Program-made: the position numbers and the translations under genes
The notes under the pieces: generated by a model
The model's database searches: none
What the model saw: only the letters and a program-made list of their open reading frames with translations
Told to the model about the DNA's origin: nothing
In this document: positions 50,056 through 62,635 of the stretch, one piece after another
How positions within the stretch are numbered: position 1 is the first letter of the stretch
Layout of the letters: every line of letters starts with the position of its first letter
Assembly (NCBI GenBank): GCA_900239685.1
Contig: OENT01000799.1
Location: forward strand, 1-64,000
DNA from: Rotaria macrura
Lineage: Eukaryota; Rotifera; Eurotatoria; Philodinida; Philodinidae
DNA: 64,000 nt
Direction: 5' to 3'

Positions 50056-50914
50056 ACGGGTGATCTGAAAGTTTTCGCACAAAATGTTTGCTCATTTTTG
50101 GTAAACTCGAACATATTTCAGACGAGTCGAAACCTATGGATTAGAAGCAGAATTTTGTGCTCTTTCAGAATATGAGCTTAGAAATTATGTGTCAGTTTTT
50201 GTTCGAGAGAAGTGAAGGAATCTTTGAAAGACCTGAAAAATTCGTTTGGACGGAANNNNNNNNNNNNNNNNNNNNNNNNNNNNNNNNNNNNNNNNNNNNN
50301 NNNNNNNNNNNNNNNNNNNNNNNNNNNNNNNNNNNNNNNNNNNNNNNNNNNNNNNNNNNNNNNNNNNNNNNNNNNNNNNNNNNNNNNNNNNNNNNNNNNN
50401 NNNNNNNNNNNNNNNNNNNNNNNNNNNNNNNNNNNNNNNNNNNNNNNNNNNNNNNNNNNNNNNNNNNNNNNNNNNNNNNNNNNNNNNNNNNNNNNNNNNN
50501 NNNNNNNNNNNNNNNNNNNNNNNNNNNNNNNNNNNNNNNNNNNNNNNNNNNNNNNNNNNNNNNNNNNNNNNNNNNNNNNNNNNNNNNNNNNNNNNNNNNN
50601 NNNNNNNNNNNNNNNNNNNNNNNNNNNNNNNNNNNNNNNNNNNNNNNNNNNNNNNNNNNNNNNNNNNNNNNNNNNNNNNNNNNNNNNNNNNNNNNNNNNN
50701 NNNNNNNNNNNNNNTTCCGTCCAAACGAATTTTTCAGGTCTTTCAAAGATTCCTTCACTTCTCTCGAACAAAAACTGACACATAATTTCTAAGCTCATAT
50801 TCTGGAAGAGCACAAAATTCTGCTTCTAATCCATAGGTTTCGACTCGTCTGAAATATGTTCGAGTTTACCAAAAATGAGCAAACATTTTGTGCAAAAACT
50901 TTCCGATCACCCGT
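50056..50914. mobile_element. Tc1/mariner-like element with 200-base TIRs
   Basis: Arms 50056-50255 and 50715-50914 are near-perfect reverse complements of exactly 200 bases each. Both start ACGGGTGATC and both are bordered by a TA dinucleotide (50054-50055 and 50915-50916), the target duplication of the Tc1/mariner superfamily. The middle 459 bases are undetermined. If that gap size is right, the element is too short for a transposase and is non-autonomous. Open frames across the gap come from the arms and the undetermined bases and are not genes. Confidence 0.85.
50256..50714. other. Assembly gap (undetermined bases)
   Basis: 459 undetermined bases sit exactly between the two inverted arms of the mariner-like element. 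A long hairpin is a likely cause of the failed assembly. The gap length may be an estimate. Confidence 0.98.
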
Positions 50915-51157
50915 TATTGTCACCAGAGGGAAACGACCATCAATTGAAATCAATAGAATTTTCAAATGTATTCAATCAGACTAGAGTTCATTGGCTATCT
51001 AACTACGCTGGAATGTGTTAAATTTTCAAGGAAAGTGGCTTCATGTACATGCATATTCGTAATGTAAGTTGCTGATGATATTAGATTGATGAGTTCATTT
51101 TGAACAAGACCAGGACTTATATTTATTCCATGAGAAATACATCGAACGAGTGATGCA

Positions 51158-51416
51158 TCTTCGGAGGAAACGGCGGACTTTTGAGATTGGCAATCCTTGA
51201 AAATCTTTAGAAAAGATCCGTAAAAAATCCCGAAGTACAATTAGAATCCGGAAGTCCAGAAAACATCCCAGAAATCTATAAAAAAATCTTATAAATATAA
51301 TAAAAATCCCAAATCTTCTTGAAATCGTATGATGATGCCGTAAAATCCTAAAAATACTATAGGAATCTCAAAATGTGGAAAAAATCCCGAAAATATGCAA
51401 TCCGCCGCCTCCGCAT
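51158..51416. repeat. Foldback with AAATCCCGAAA words
   Basis: The ends are inverted: TTCGGAGGAAACGGCGGA on the left and, read from the right, TGCGGAGGCGGCGGAT; both are followed by TTTTGAGATT a little further in. The interior is A-rich and studded with variants of AAATCCCGAAA. It has the same build as the other word-array elements here but a different word. There is no coding content. Confidence 0.55.
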
Positions 51417-52212
51417 TGATATTGATGGGATAGTTGAAAAGTGATTTAATTTAATTTGTTATTCAATTTTGAAACTTTGCGAATGACGATTGAAAGTGGG
51501 ACAATCGTTTCAAACTTTGATCGAGAATTAAGTTGGCAGGATTTCTTCTGCCGAAATCAGTGAACAGTTAAATGGGCAGAAATAGGTGAGACACAAATCT
51601 CGAACGACAATATCTGTATGCTCTATAAAAACTGTTGACATCGAATATTTAAACGAAAGCGAAAATAATTCTTAATAAAGATTCAATCAAATAACTCAAG
51701 CTAATGTTTACGGAAAATATATCATCGACGATCGCTTTTCTTTTGTTTCGAGTTCCAAAATTGATATTCCATTGGAGTAGAGACTTGCCAATGAATCAGT
51801 TGAAGTAAATAAACAATCTGTTTGCTTTGTCGTTAAGAAAACGAAGTTTTGCTTGCCAAATCAATAGTTCACCAAAATGAATAGAAGGGAGACAACGAAC
51901 GTCTATAAACTTCTGAATTTTTATTTGAAATGTTTTCGAGAATATAACAAGCTATTGTGGGTTCGTTTTTTATATTGTCGTACAATTTAAAGATTAATGG
52001 TCAAGTACACACATGAAATATAAAAATGAGAAAAATCGAAATTATTCATCGTTTTATCTTGCCTTTTGTTTTTCGTCTTTCATCGAAAACGTTTCTTCCT
52101 TCCCGTTTGATCTAACGGATTTAAACCAGAAAGCAAAACATAAGAAGAGCAAATTGACTGAGGACGAAAACGAACAGAAGGGCGAAAAGACTTCGAAAAC
52201 AAAATAAATCAA
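51417..52212. other. Intergenic region 3' of the ATXN7L3-like gene
   Basis: The frame 52013-52207 is lysine-rich and has no support as a gene. No repeat is seen. It probably includes the 3' untranslated region of the minus-strand gene that ends at 52213. Confidence 0.3.
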
Positions 52213-55200
52213 TTATTTAATATCTTCTTTGAATATAATAATTGACGATTGTTCATCTTCGACTAGATTTAATGGTGATTGGATTAAATAATTGGATGGA
52301 TCGCATGAAGTTTGTTGATTTTTGAATATGATTCTCTCACTGTCAGATGGTCGTATGGAACTTTTCTTCGGAAGAGGAACTAAAGGTATCACAACATGAT
52401 TTGTCACCGGACTAGAATGAAAGTAGGAACGATCATATTCATTTTAATTGAAAACATTTCATTGACGAACCAGAGTTTATTAAGTTGGATAAGAGAATTC
52501 GAATAATTAACATTGGAATTCGACGGAGACACGACAACAAGAAGATCTTTGCCTTTCTTCTGTTTCTTTTTATTATTTGATTTATTCATTCGTTGTTTTT
52601 TCTTCTTCGGTTTCCAGTCATCTTCTTCGTCATCGTCTAACTCGTCGACGTATTCTCGATCTTCATTTGATAGATAATTAACTATTTTATTTGAATTTAT
52701 CAATGTCATCGAACTTGATGTCGAATCTAAATTAAGAATTATTTCAAATAACAATTTCAAATTCAAATTAACAAAGACAATTTACGTTGGCGGAATCTTA
52801 TTTATTTTCCTTTCAACGAATGATGCTTAACTGTCATGTCTATGCACAACTCGAACAGCGTTTTTTTATTCCTAAAGAGCAACAGTGTACTGTCGATTCG
52901 ATTATTAGCACGATTCGTCTATTAAAACAATGCATTTCGTATTTCTTTTCGAAGACAAAATATATGATATACATTTCCTTTCTATGATAGATCAACTTTG
53001 CAAACTGAAATTCACCGTTATTCCACTGACATGTTGCACGTAAGTTACTTTTGCTATCAAAATGCAATGCACATCGATATTATTATATTATCTCGCCAGT
53101 TAGTTCACAGATTATTAGTCAGTACGAACAGTATTCAACTTCAGATTATTGATGAAGCTAGGTGCGCAACCATCATAGTTTCAACATGATCTAACGTCTT
53201 AGTATCATGGTTTTCATAGTTCAGTCTGTAGGAGTCTTTTTAAATTGTTGACATTTTGATCAGTTGTTTTCTACATACAGTCGACACTGAGACGTTAGAT
53301 CGTGCTGACACTATGACCGTTGCAACTCGCTTCACCGAAGATCTGAAGCTGAATACTGTTGATATTGACCAATGATCTGTGAGTTAACATAGATGCGCTC
53401 AGTAATATGTGTAGTGTACAATTCTCTAATAACTTAAGCCAAAATGATTGGTGTTGAGTAGATTGATAGACCCAAGTCTTCTCCATTGCTAGACGATTTT
53501 CAACAATGTTCTACTTAGCTAGCCACTCTCTGTTTCCTAAAATGAAAATCGATGACGCGTGACTACTTCCGCTGGAGAGCTAATTAAAAAATATCGATGT
53601 AAATTGTATTTTGAAGTTGACAACGCCTTTCGTAGAACACTACTAGAGGGTAAAGTAAACCATCGACTACGAGATAAATCAGATCAACGCATTATTTTAT
53701 GAGTCAGAACAAAGATTATATAGGATTGAATGTCAGCACTAGCAGCAGGTCACTTTTTTTGGTGTTGCCTTTTTGTATAGGCTTTTGAATGGGAGAGACT
53801 AGTACCATTCGAGTAATGTCGGTCACGAACAGATGCCTCCTGTTGTCATTTATTCGGTGATATCAATTCGATTAACATCATTATTAAGCTCGATCGCTGT
53901 TCTGTATTTATTCTGCTTATCAATGAAGACATATTCTAGCTCGACGTTAAGTTCAAATGAAAAATGCGAAATACAAACAAATCGCGTATAAAGAATCATT
54001 ATCCATCAACGATAAGTGCAGTTGTTTTTGAATCTGCCTCGGACTCATTAGTAAAATGGAATCGATACCATAAACATAGATCGGTATGATTTTCATTCGT
54101 AACTCATTGCCCGAAACGATCCATATGGAATCGCTGAAGTCGAGCTGTGTAATAATGATTCGTCCTCGAATAAAACTAGGACCATGAACAGTATTAATTT
54201 ATGAAGTATCTAAGTTAAATTCTAACATGAAAGGAATCACTGAAACGTTTTAAATCTACACTAACCCTTCACTTCAGGATCGGTCGATATAGAAAAGTGA
54301 ATCGACCCAGTTTCATTCAAATCGTAAATTTCCTATTGACATCTTTGTTTCATAGTTCAAAGTTGTAAGAATTATGTTAAGAGTTTTGTAATAACTCTGG
54401 TTGTGAAATGCAACTAGTCGGTTCAGTAACCATTTACCTACTTCATGGTTATATTCGACTGTTCTCTTTGGAAGATCTTATCGAGAGTAGAATTTCATTC
54501 AATGAAAAAAACGGGTGTTTTTGATGCTCAAAAAATAAAGAATTTAGAAAAAGAAAATCCATAGAATCGAATCTGATCATTTTCAATGTTGGTTCGAATA
54601 AAATCGAATTTCAAATTGTTTGTATTTGAATCAAGTTCGAATAAATTAAACTAAATCTTAAATAAAGTTACGCGTTCTCCAGAAATATTGGACTTGGCAC
54701 TAACTTCATGATGTTATCATCTAGTTCACAAGTAAAATGATGTAAACTGGTAGAACTTTGTTAGTATATTTATCACTCCGAGATCTGAATGTTTCAAGAT
54801 GATCATTTGCAAAGAGAAATTCATCGTTTATTATGCTTATGAATTGGTTTTTGATTTGAGTAAGTATGCATTTGTTTACAGTATGTACTTTGACTAATCT
54901 ACTATTGGCGAAATTTTCAGTATAATAATGAAATGTCTAAATTACTTTTGAGGAAAGCCGTTAAACCCATTAAGATTTTCTTGATGAAATCTTCATGAAT
55001 TTTAGTACCTGATTTCATGAGAATTTCTTAAAATGCATCGAAACACAGTCAATAGTAACTTCATATACTTTTCGTTAAGTTCTACAATTGTTCTAGAAGA
55101 TAAAACTATGAGAGTGAAAATCAGAAGTCTTATCTGCAACAATGTTCTTTTTCGTTCTTCAATCGAATTTCAACGAAGGATATTGACATAATTCAATTGC

Positions 55201-57005
55201 TTTATTCTCAACAACAAATTCAACTTACACCTTCTTTAGTCGAATACGATGTTAGCGTATTTTCATTCGAGCGAAGCCATTTTACTGTTTGAGTACGCCG
55301 TGACTGAAAAATGATTTATTCAACTTAAATTAAATGCATATCGAAATTTTTCTTGATCTCATTCTTCTGCTAGATGTTGTAGTCATATTTATACTTTTGA
55401 TCAACGATCAGAAGATGACCCAGTGTGAGCCTATTTATTCCAGTGCACGATATCGAATAGATAATTTTCAATCCCAGAAAGGTGCACTTTTCTATTATTC
55501 TTGAAATACGAAATCAGTGATTCTGATTATAGATCGCAGTAATCCAATGCTCTTCTATCGTTTCTGTCAGAAACATTAAGAAAAAATGTTGAAACACTTG
55601 CTAGATTTAGGTGTATGTTTTTATGACAGGTCTCACCCATTAATATTAAGAATAAATTTGGCACTAGTATTATTTCTACTGATGAAAAGCATTGGGCTCG
55701 CAGTGCTACTGACATTTCTCAGAATATCAACATATAAGTTCGTACGGATGCTGTTTCAAAAGGTCAAGACGAATAATATTTTAACAGCTGAGTTTTACGG
55801 TTACAAGTTCCCCAAAGACTATGAGATATAACATTAATTGCATAGGAAAATCTTTTAGTTCTTATGCGGTCGATTTTCAACTTCTAGTTTGATGTTTATG
55901 AAAGACATGAACGTAGGATATATATTTATGTTAAGGAAACGTTTATAACTAAAGTATGATTTTGTCTTAGAATCTATTTGTAGAATAAAATCTTAAGCTT
56001 TGCCTAAACTGTTAATGATTCTTGTAAAATATTCACAGTTCAACATGAAAATGTTACTCATTCGCAATTCATAATGAAACGACAGTATGTCAAAAACGAA
56101 TTGCCTTTACAATCTTTCGAAAAGAATAGTTTAAATAATTCTGCTTCGTTCTGATGATTGAATCTTTTCTTATGCGAGTATTGCCTATAAATAGAGTATA
56201 TTTACAGGAATGCAAATGAATCCTGCAAACGCTTGACTAATCAATTCGTGTAAATAAGTAAAAGACAAACAAAGAACTTCTTATTCTCTGTTTTTTATTG
56301 ACGGAGAAAAAGAATATTTTCGGATAACTGTATGGATTTGACGTCTAATGAATTTCGTTAGAGACGAAAAGATTGAACAAGAGTCGAATGTTTGATTCGG
56401 ATTTTAGTCTGAATGAGAGTCGATTGAAATGATGGAAAAGGCGATAGTGATTGGTTTGAAAAGAGAGAAACACGGGTTGTTCGATGCCGCGAAATGAATA
56501 GATAAACTAAGAAGACAAGAATAACCTGTACAAGAACTTCCATCTTCTGATATTGAATTGTTTTCAATGTCTTTATAAAAATGATTTCGCTCCGATTGTT
56601 CCTTATTTGAAGATGTGATTATCATAATTTGATCAATAATTCGACGTTTAGCCCGACGTGACGATTGACGACCGGCACCTAGAGAAACAAAGTTAAGATT
56701 TTCGTTGAATACAAATAAAAACCAAATCGGAAAATATTTCTCCGACTTGCTTTTTACTCTTTCTCACCAAGACATTTAGCTAGATGATACGAAAATCTTG
56801 TAGCTATTAAATTTTTTTGGCCACAATTTGGACAAATACAAGTTTGCTTTTCAATTGAAAGTTTTTTATTTCCATTATTATGTATTTGATATTGTTCTTG
56901 AGGAATTCCTTTAATTGATGAATGAATCTCATAAACTAAATCAAGTATCATATCATCGACTTCACTATCAATTATCGACCGTAAGATCAAGGATAACTCG
57001 TCCAT
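52213..57005 (-). CDS. ATXN7L3: SAGA deubiquitinase-module subunit, ATXN7L3/Sgf11-like
   Basis: Four exons join in phase to 281 aa (minus strand): 56768-57005, 56526-56678, 52471-52726, 52213-52411. Residues 1-45 form a helix-rich start (IDSEVDDMILDLVYEIHSSI), as in Sgf11. A zinc finger follows, CPNCGQKNLIATRFSYHLAKCLG-AGR, with the C-x2-C-x9-H-x3-C spacing and the ARF/HLxKCLGxGR signature of the Sgf11/ATXN7L3 finger. A basic stretch (RRAKRRIID) and an acidic-then-lysine-rich tail come next. This protein anchors and activates the histone H2B deubiquitinase of SAGA in the nucleus. Assignment of the last two exons rests on matching splice phase across a 3.8-kb intron and on the acidic/lysine-rich composition also seen in human ATXN7L3, so it is less certain than the first two. 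The next gene on the strand, NFYB, ends 375 bases upstream of this start. Confidence 0.78.
53099..53387. repeat. Hairpin element in the ATXN7L3-like intron
   Basis: Left arm 53099-53210 and right arm about 53281-53387 are reverse complements at roughly 75-80%, with a 70-base loop. Both arms share blocks such as AACAGTATTCA and GATCTAACGTCT. Because of this the two strands give similar short frames here, which are artefacts. It is probably an old miniature inverted-repeat element. Confidence 0.65.
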
Positions 57006-57380
57006 TTCAAAAACAAAAACAACAAAAATAAATGTATATATATATATAAGTATCTGTAATAAGAGAGATATTTTCTATGTACATGTCTCAAAAGAAACTC
57101 TCGTGGAAAGTAATTCTTCTGTACTTCCATTCGATAAAAGAAATTTTTTATAAGATTTTTCTTTGCTTGTTTTTCTCTTTGTTGCTGCATCGAATAACAA
57201 AATAGAGAGACAGACAAAAACATTGATGATGAAGATGAACGCTAAATGAACAAATACGTAAAGACATATCCAAGAAAAGAGAAGAATAACAATGTACAAG
57301 GCAGAGAGACAATGAGAAAAAAGAAAATCAATGTACAAATCGTTTTGTTTTCATGTTTCTATGAATAACTTGTGCTTATC
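57006..57380. other. Short intergenic region between ATXN7L3-like and NFYB
   Basis: 375 bases separate the start of the ATXN7L3-like gene from the NFYB stop codon on the same strand. It holds a TA dinucleotide run (57035-57048) and no other feature. The promoter of the downstream gene must lie here unless the two genes share a transcript. Confidence 0.4.
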
Positions 57381-58452
57381 TTATTGATAAGGTTGAATCG
57401 TATAAACATAGTTTGGATTTTCACCTGGTTGATCATTTCGAATACAAGTTACAACACGGACCTTGATTAGAGAACGAATAAATAGATATTTTATTTAACA
57501 AACTCAACGTTCTATTTAAATCTTACTGAATGTCCATACGGTTCAAGTCCATTCGGATTGGCAGCCGTTACATTAGATTTAGCTGTTAATGTTTGACCAG
57601 ATAGAGAAGTTGATGGTGTTGTTGGCTGTGTTTGAACTTGTACAGTTGTTGCAACTTGGGCTTGAGCCATCGATCCAACTGTTTGATTAACTTGAGCTTG
57701 TGTAACTTGCATACGTAGTTCATCTGTTAATTCTCCACCCATTGTTATTGTTCGATCATATTTAGATGCATCACGTACTTTTGTTAGAAATGTTCTTAAC
57801 GGTTCAACATAGGAATCAAACCCGAGTGTTAACATCGCTAGTAATATATCTTCACCATTTATTGTTTTACGTTTTTCTTGAAGACATCGATCTGATGCTT
57901 CACTTGTTATAAATGATATGAATTCCGAAACACATCTATTTTATGCATTCATGAGAGAAATCAATCTTAGTAAGAACAAAAAATAACATCAACTTACTCT
58001 TGAATAGTTTCTTTAGCATCTTTCGCGATTTTTCCTTTTTCTGGGACACCCTTTTTCATTATTTTCGCGACATTAGCAATAGGTAAAAATCGATCTTGTT
58101 CACGTAAAGGACCTGTATACCGAGGCAATCCGTCGTGTCCACTTCCATCATCATATGAATTATCCATTAAATGTGATTGTTGTGATGGTCTACCGCGTCC
58201 ACGATACGCTGATTGTTGAGGATGACGTCGATGATCATCTTCGTCTTCATCTTCTTCTTCATCAACATCGTCATCATCGGAATAAGGCGCATCCTCTTTC
58301 GTCGGATGATATGTATGATCCGCATTAGTACCAGGTGACAGACGATGCATTGAATTATGATGATGGGATGATGGTGGCGGACGAGTGCCTTGAGTACGTC
58401 GACGGTGGATTGGACCATCGTTTGAATGGGCTGAATCATTATCGGAATCCAT
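57381..58452 (-). CDS. NFYB: Nuclear transcription factor Y subunit beta
   Basis: Three exons, 57998-58452, 57527-57935 and 57381-57461 (minus strand), join to 314 aa. The histone-fold core at about 118-210 is unmistakable: [51 protein letters not shown] and [18 protein letters not shown] pairs with NF-YC through this fold, then binds NF-YA to recognise CCAAT boxes in promoters. The N-terminal 115 residues are longer than usual for the family, with histidine/proline-rich stretches and a run of about 15 acidic residues near 59-73. After the fold comes a glutamine/threonine-rich activation-type region. The ATG at 58452 is the first in frame, and the core is intact. Confidence 0.96.
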
Positions 58453-58806
58453 CGTTAATCTAACAAAGATGAAGAACGATTCGAGGGAGAAATCGACCAC
58501 TGGTCACACGAACTTTATGTTGAGAGTGAATGGAGAAATTAATCAACAAATAAAGGCAAAGCTACTTGTGAAACGTACATCTTGGATTTTGTCCTTACTC
58601 AACCAATAATAGACCTCTAGCAAAGCCTCTTTTATAGCAGTGATTATTTGTTTTTTATACAAAAAATTAGTAGTGATTCAAAACAAGAAAAAAATTAAAA
58701 AAATAGTTCCTAAAATATTTTTCAAATCAATCAATCGACGAATAGATGTCGCCCAAGGCATGAAGGCTCTGTGAGAGCGTTCATCAACATCAACAAGTTA
58801 CAAAAC

Positions 58807-59265
58807 TCAGCATAAACTGAACAAGATCAACTGTGTTTGTAGAATGAATTTTAAGAAGCCGATAAGTGAACCTATTGATTCTGAAGAAAGCAGGTTACGC
58901 GATACTGGAAGTAATGAGAGACAGGAAAATCCTTCAATACACGCAACTTTTTGATCAAAGGTCACAGAAATTGATGGTTCTCTTTTTTCGAGTTTTTCAA
59001 AGTACTGCTTCAATTCTTCAAGAGTTTTTTCACAAATATCTTCCGATCGTGTTGAAGCAGAAATTATAATCGACATTTGACTTTCTTCGTTCAAATGATC
59101 GTCAGTTAACGTTACAACATCGACGGAGAACGTGAGTGCACGTGGAAACTTGAAGTTCATGTTCATATGTGGATGGCATAGCCATTCGATTTCAGCAAGT
59201 TCGAACAAGAAATAATAAGGAACTTGTAAAGGCTTGAAATAGGACAGATCGATACACAGAATGAG
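58807..59265 (-). pseudogene. Coding remnant or unplaced exon, family unknown
   Basis: One frame stays open for about 150 codons and reads like a folded protein (SYFKPLQVPYYFLFELAEIE, then DVVTLTDDHLNEESQM and a charged helix KTLEELKQYFEKLEKREP). There is no ATG near its beginning, a stop lies just upstream, and no neighbouring exon in phase is found. It may be an exon of a lost or incomplete gene. I do not recognise the family. Confidence 0.3.
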
Positions 59266-59335
59266 TGCATCAACATGTTAGTTTCTACTAACTTGTTTTG
59301 AATGAGATATTCATAGGATTCGATCGTCGTCTATC

Positions 59336-59767
59336 TAGGGGTACAACAAATCTTGAATGGATTCGGGATTTGTTAGCAAATCTCTGAGGTTTGGACTTGG
59401 ATTTCATTTCTGGGTTTGGATTATGGTTCGAATTTAGTTCCTAGATGTGGATTTCATCTTGGTTTGAATCACAGGTGTGTTGCTATTGCTTTTTTAGGCT
59501 TAGACTTAGAGGTAGGATTCGGACTTGGATTTGGCCTTGGGATTTGTTGTCAGTATAACATGGGTCCAACTTTGTTGTCATGCTACACTGAAACCTAATC
59601 TCAAATCTATACTGAATCTAAACAATTTTAGAGCAATTTAAGACTTGAAATTCTTTTCTCCCTTCTGGGACTTTATCTTATAAATTCTAATCAGATTGGG
59701 GTAATTTAAGAGAAAACCCTAATCTATTTGCAGCAAATCCCAAGGCTTTGAATTTGTTGCCCCCCTA
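59336..59767. mobile_element. Foldback-type element with GGATTTG words
   Basis: The ends, read inwards, are TAGGGGTACAACAAAT on the left and TAGGGGGGCAACAAAT on the right, followed on both sides by GGGATTTG and GCAAAT words. The left interior is packed with degenerate TTTGGACTTGGATTT words, and the right with AATCTAAA/TTAGG words. No coding sequence is supported; the 60-codon frame at 59416 is an effect of the repeats. Its terminal TAGGG matches the element at 6786-8018. Confidence 0.6.
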
Positions 59768-62635
59768 CGTCTGTATTGATATTGAATTCTTTGTTCTCAA
59801 TCGAAGAAATGTAAATTGTTTTTGTACGAGCTTCTATTGAACGAAATAATAATAGCAAGAATGTTTGTCACACTGATCATTATCGAAATAAAGGAAATCA
59901 CTGATCAATCCGTTCTCATTGATGAACGAAAACGGTTAGAACTGTCGTGAGATTTAAATGAGTTGAGAACAAATGAAATTTATTACTACCACTAGGTTAT
60001 GATGAACATCAAATCGTTTTTAAATCACTCATGTGATGTTGAATTTTATGTCGAATCTGACCAACTAAAAGAATCTGATAGAAATTCTGGAAATGGAATG
60101 AACAATGGATCTGACGAATGAGCATAAAATATTAAGTCGAACGATGATAAGCACTTGTTGCTATAACAGGAGAGTTTGACCAGGGCTCGATATGAGATTC
60201 CTGCTATTCTGAATAGAACAGTTCAATCGGATTCTAACATTTGGGATTCAAATGTCACTCAATTTCTTAACTTTCATTAGGGCTAGATCGCTCTTTATTG
60301 AACTTTGCGTACAACGTGAATTGACTCATAGTGCAGTCAATTAGAGTTTGATTTGGAAAACTTGGAGGTTAATCTAGGGGAATCGATGACAACTTTTTCT
60401 TTTTATCACAAAGAAAGATCAACTAAAATCGGCGCTCATCACAGTTCTTAATAGAATTTTGTTTGTTTTTCGATTATTTTCGATTGAAATCGGCTGCAAG
60501 ATGATTAAAATATGAATTGTAATCATAACTGATTCTAATAGATGCCAATTTGACTACAATCATAAAGATTTTAATCGTCGGATTTAGGTTTGTGAAAAGA
60601 ATTCAAGCAACTTTTGACTAGAATTAGTTCACTATGCATGAGTATCGAACGGCTTTTTTCTTAGAAAATCGTAAAAAGATATTTTCAAGATTTCCCTTTG
60701 CAAAAAATAACGCTCCCATCACTATAAGGTTAACTTAGAAAACTATTCTAACTTAGCTGATGTGTTTTCTTTGAAACAGTTGAAGTTTACTAAACATATT
60801 CGTCACTGGTGTTTCCATCTCCGTCGACAGAATTATAGCGAAGTTTTCTTTCATGCAACAAGATTTTTCCCTTGGGAAATTCATCAGAAAAAGTAGAATA
60901 TTCTAAAGTCATGTACAATGAATTCCACTTGTTTAATCTTGTTACTGTTAGGTGGTGAGAGGAAGATCAATGTTAGATTTCATACAAAAAACATTTTTTA
61001 CGTCTACCGATCTTTGCTGCCTCCAAAGCCCTTCTTTGTCTGAGACTCCTTCCGGTCTCCCCTCGCGTCTCCTCAATTCTAGAATACCCCGTGAGGTCCA
61101 GAATAAAGATAAACGTACGGATTCATACCTTCAATTCACTGAATAGCTGTGATTTTTATAGAAGAAAAATTACAAGCACTATGACCAAAGATAGGAGTAT
61201 ATATACACATGTAAGATTAACAATCCTTCAGCACTTACCTCAATTTTCCTTCGAAATTCATCCACTAATTTAATAAGTATTTGAGAAAAATCACGTTGCA
61301 TGAGCATTACGAAATCAAGTTTGATTTGAGTGAATGAAAAACAAGGTGAGCTGAACACTTTTGGTGAGAGATATTGTAACCATCAGTCTCTGACAGGATT
61401 GATCTATCATATTGAATTCTATGAGCAACAGATTTATTGACGTCTTAAACTTAGGCAACCAACAAGTGAAACTGATTAGCAAATAATCGAGCTAGAAAAG
61501 TGGATTGGTATTGGCAAAGATGTAACAGAAAAACTTCTCATTCCAGAATAAAGTTTTCGCTCATTTCTCGTCTGCTCGTAAATATTCTAGACATGAAATA
61601 TTACGGTTAGAAATAAGATTTCGTTCTTTGTATGAGTAAAGACTCAGATATTGTCTGTCTATCATTTTTTTGAAATTATTGACGGAATTTCACAGGCGTG
61701 AAACATAGTTCAAACGAAATGAATCATTCACTGTTAATTAGTTTTAGAATATTGTTCATAAATTGTTGCTATTTATTGATAGTAGTACAAATATTTAAAG
61801 ACATTTGATTTCTGATCAGAATTTTTGTGCTTGACACCAAGACCAAATCAGAATTCTTATGTCTAGTTTGTCTTCAAACTTCTAAAGAAATCTTTCATCG
61901 TGGAAAATTTATTAACGAAAGTGTGCTTTAGTAAGTTTGTTTCATGTACAACCACACCCATACCCATGCATTTGCAAATATCATCTCATAACGCCCAATG
62001 CCACTTTTTTCAACGAAGATAAGAGCTATGAAATATTTGGTCGAGGGAGCTATCACTCTGATTTACATCTTGAAAACGACAAAACATTCGCCATCACTCG
62101 AATCTGTTGAAAATCACGTCTTGGAAGAATTCTCGATAAATTACTCATAACTTTTTACATTCGAATAAAAACAGCAGATTCATAAGAAACAGCTTTAAGG
62201 AAAATTTTTTAAAGTGAGCAGTCTAGCCGGAGCATGTTTGTATCATTGATCATGGATTCGTTGTAAGAGTGTTAATTTAATATTAATACAACGAAAACGA
62301 CAGTTTTCCAAATAAAAGAAACGGAAGCATAATTCCTTTAGAAACAAGCTAAAGAGTGATGAATTTTTGCTCAAAACTCTGTTAAAATTTAGTCTTTTCC
62401 AAACAATTAGACTTAAAGCGAGAGAGAGAGAGTTTATAAGTTTCATTGCTTCGTTCTACGATAACAACATAAGTTAAGTTATCGTTCGAAAAAGTAACGT
62501 TTGCCAGGCGCAGTCATAAAATGTATTAACAAATGTTAGAAAACATATTTTAAGCGACTTTGTTAAATATTTAAAACAGTTTTTTCGCGGAAAAAAACTA
62601 GCAGACGAGTAGACTTGTTTGATATTACACTGAAC
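59768..62635. other. Intergenic region downstream of the TRPA-like gene
   Basis: No gene is supported. A pyrimidine-rich patch at 61018-61075 contains GTCTCC words about 10 bases apart. A GA run lies near 62420-62432. The rest is AT-rich without visible structure. Confidence 0.4.

Noticed and set aside
50157-50813. Mirror-image frames of up to 211 codons
   Set aside because: They read through undetermined bases and exist only because the mariner-like arms are inverted copies.
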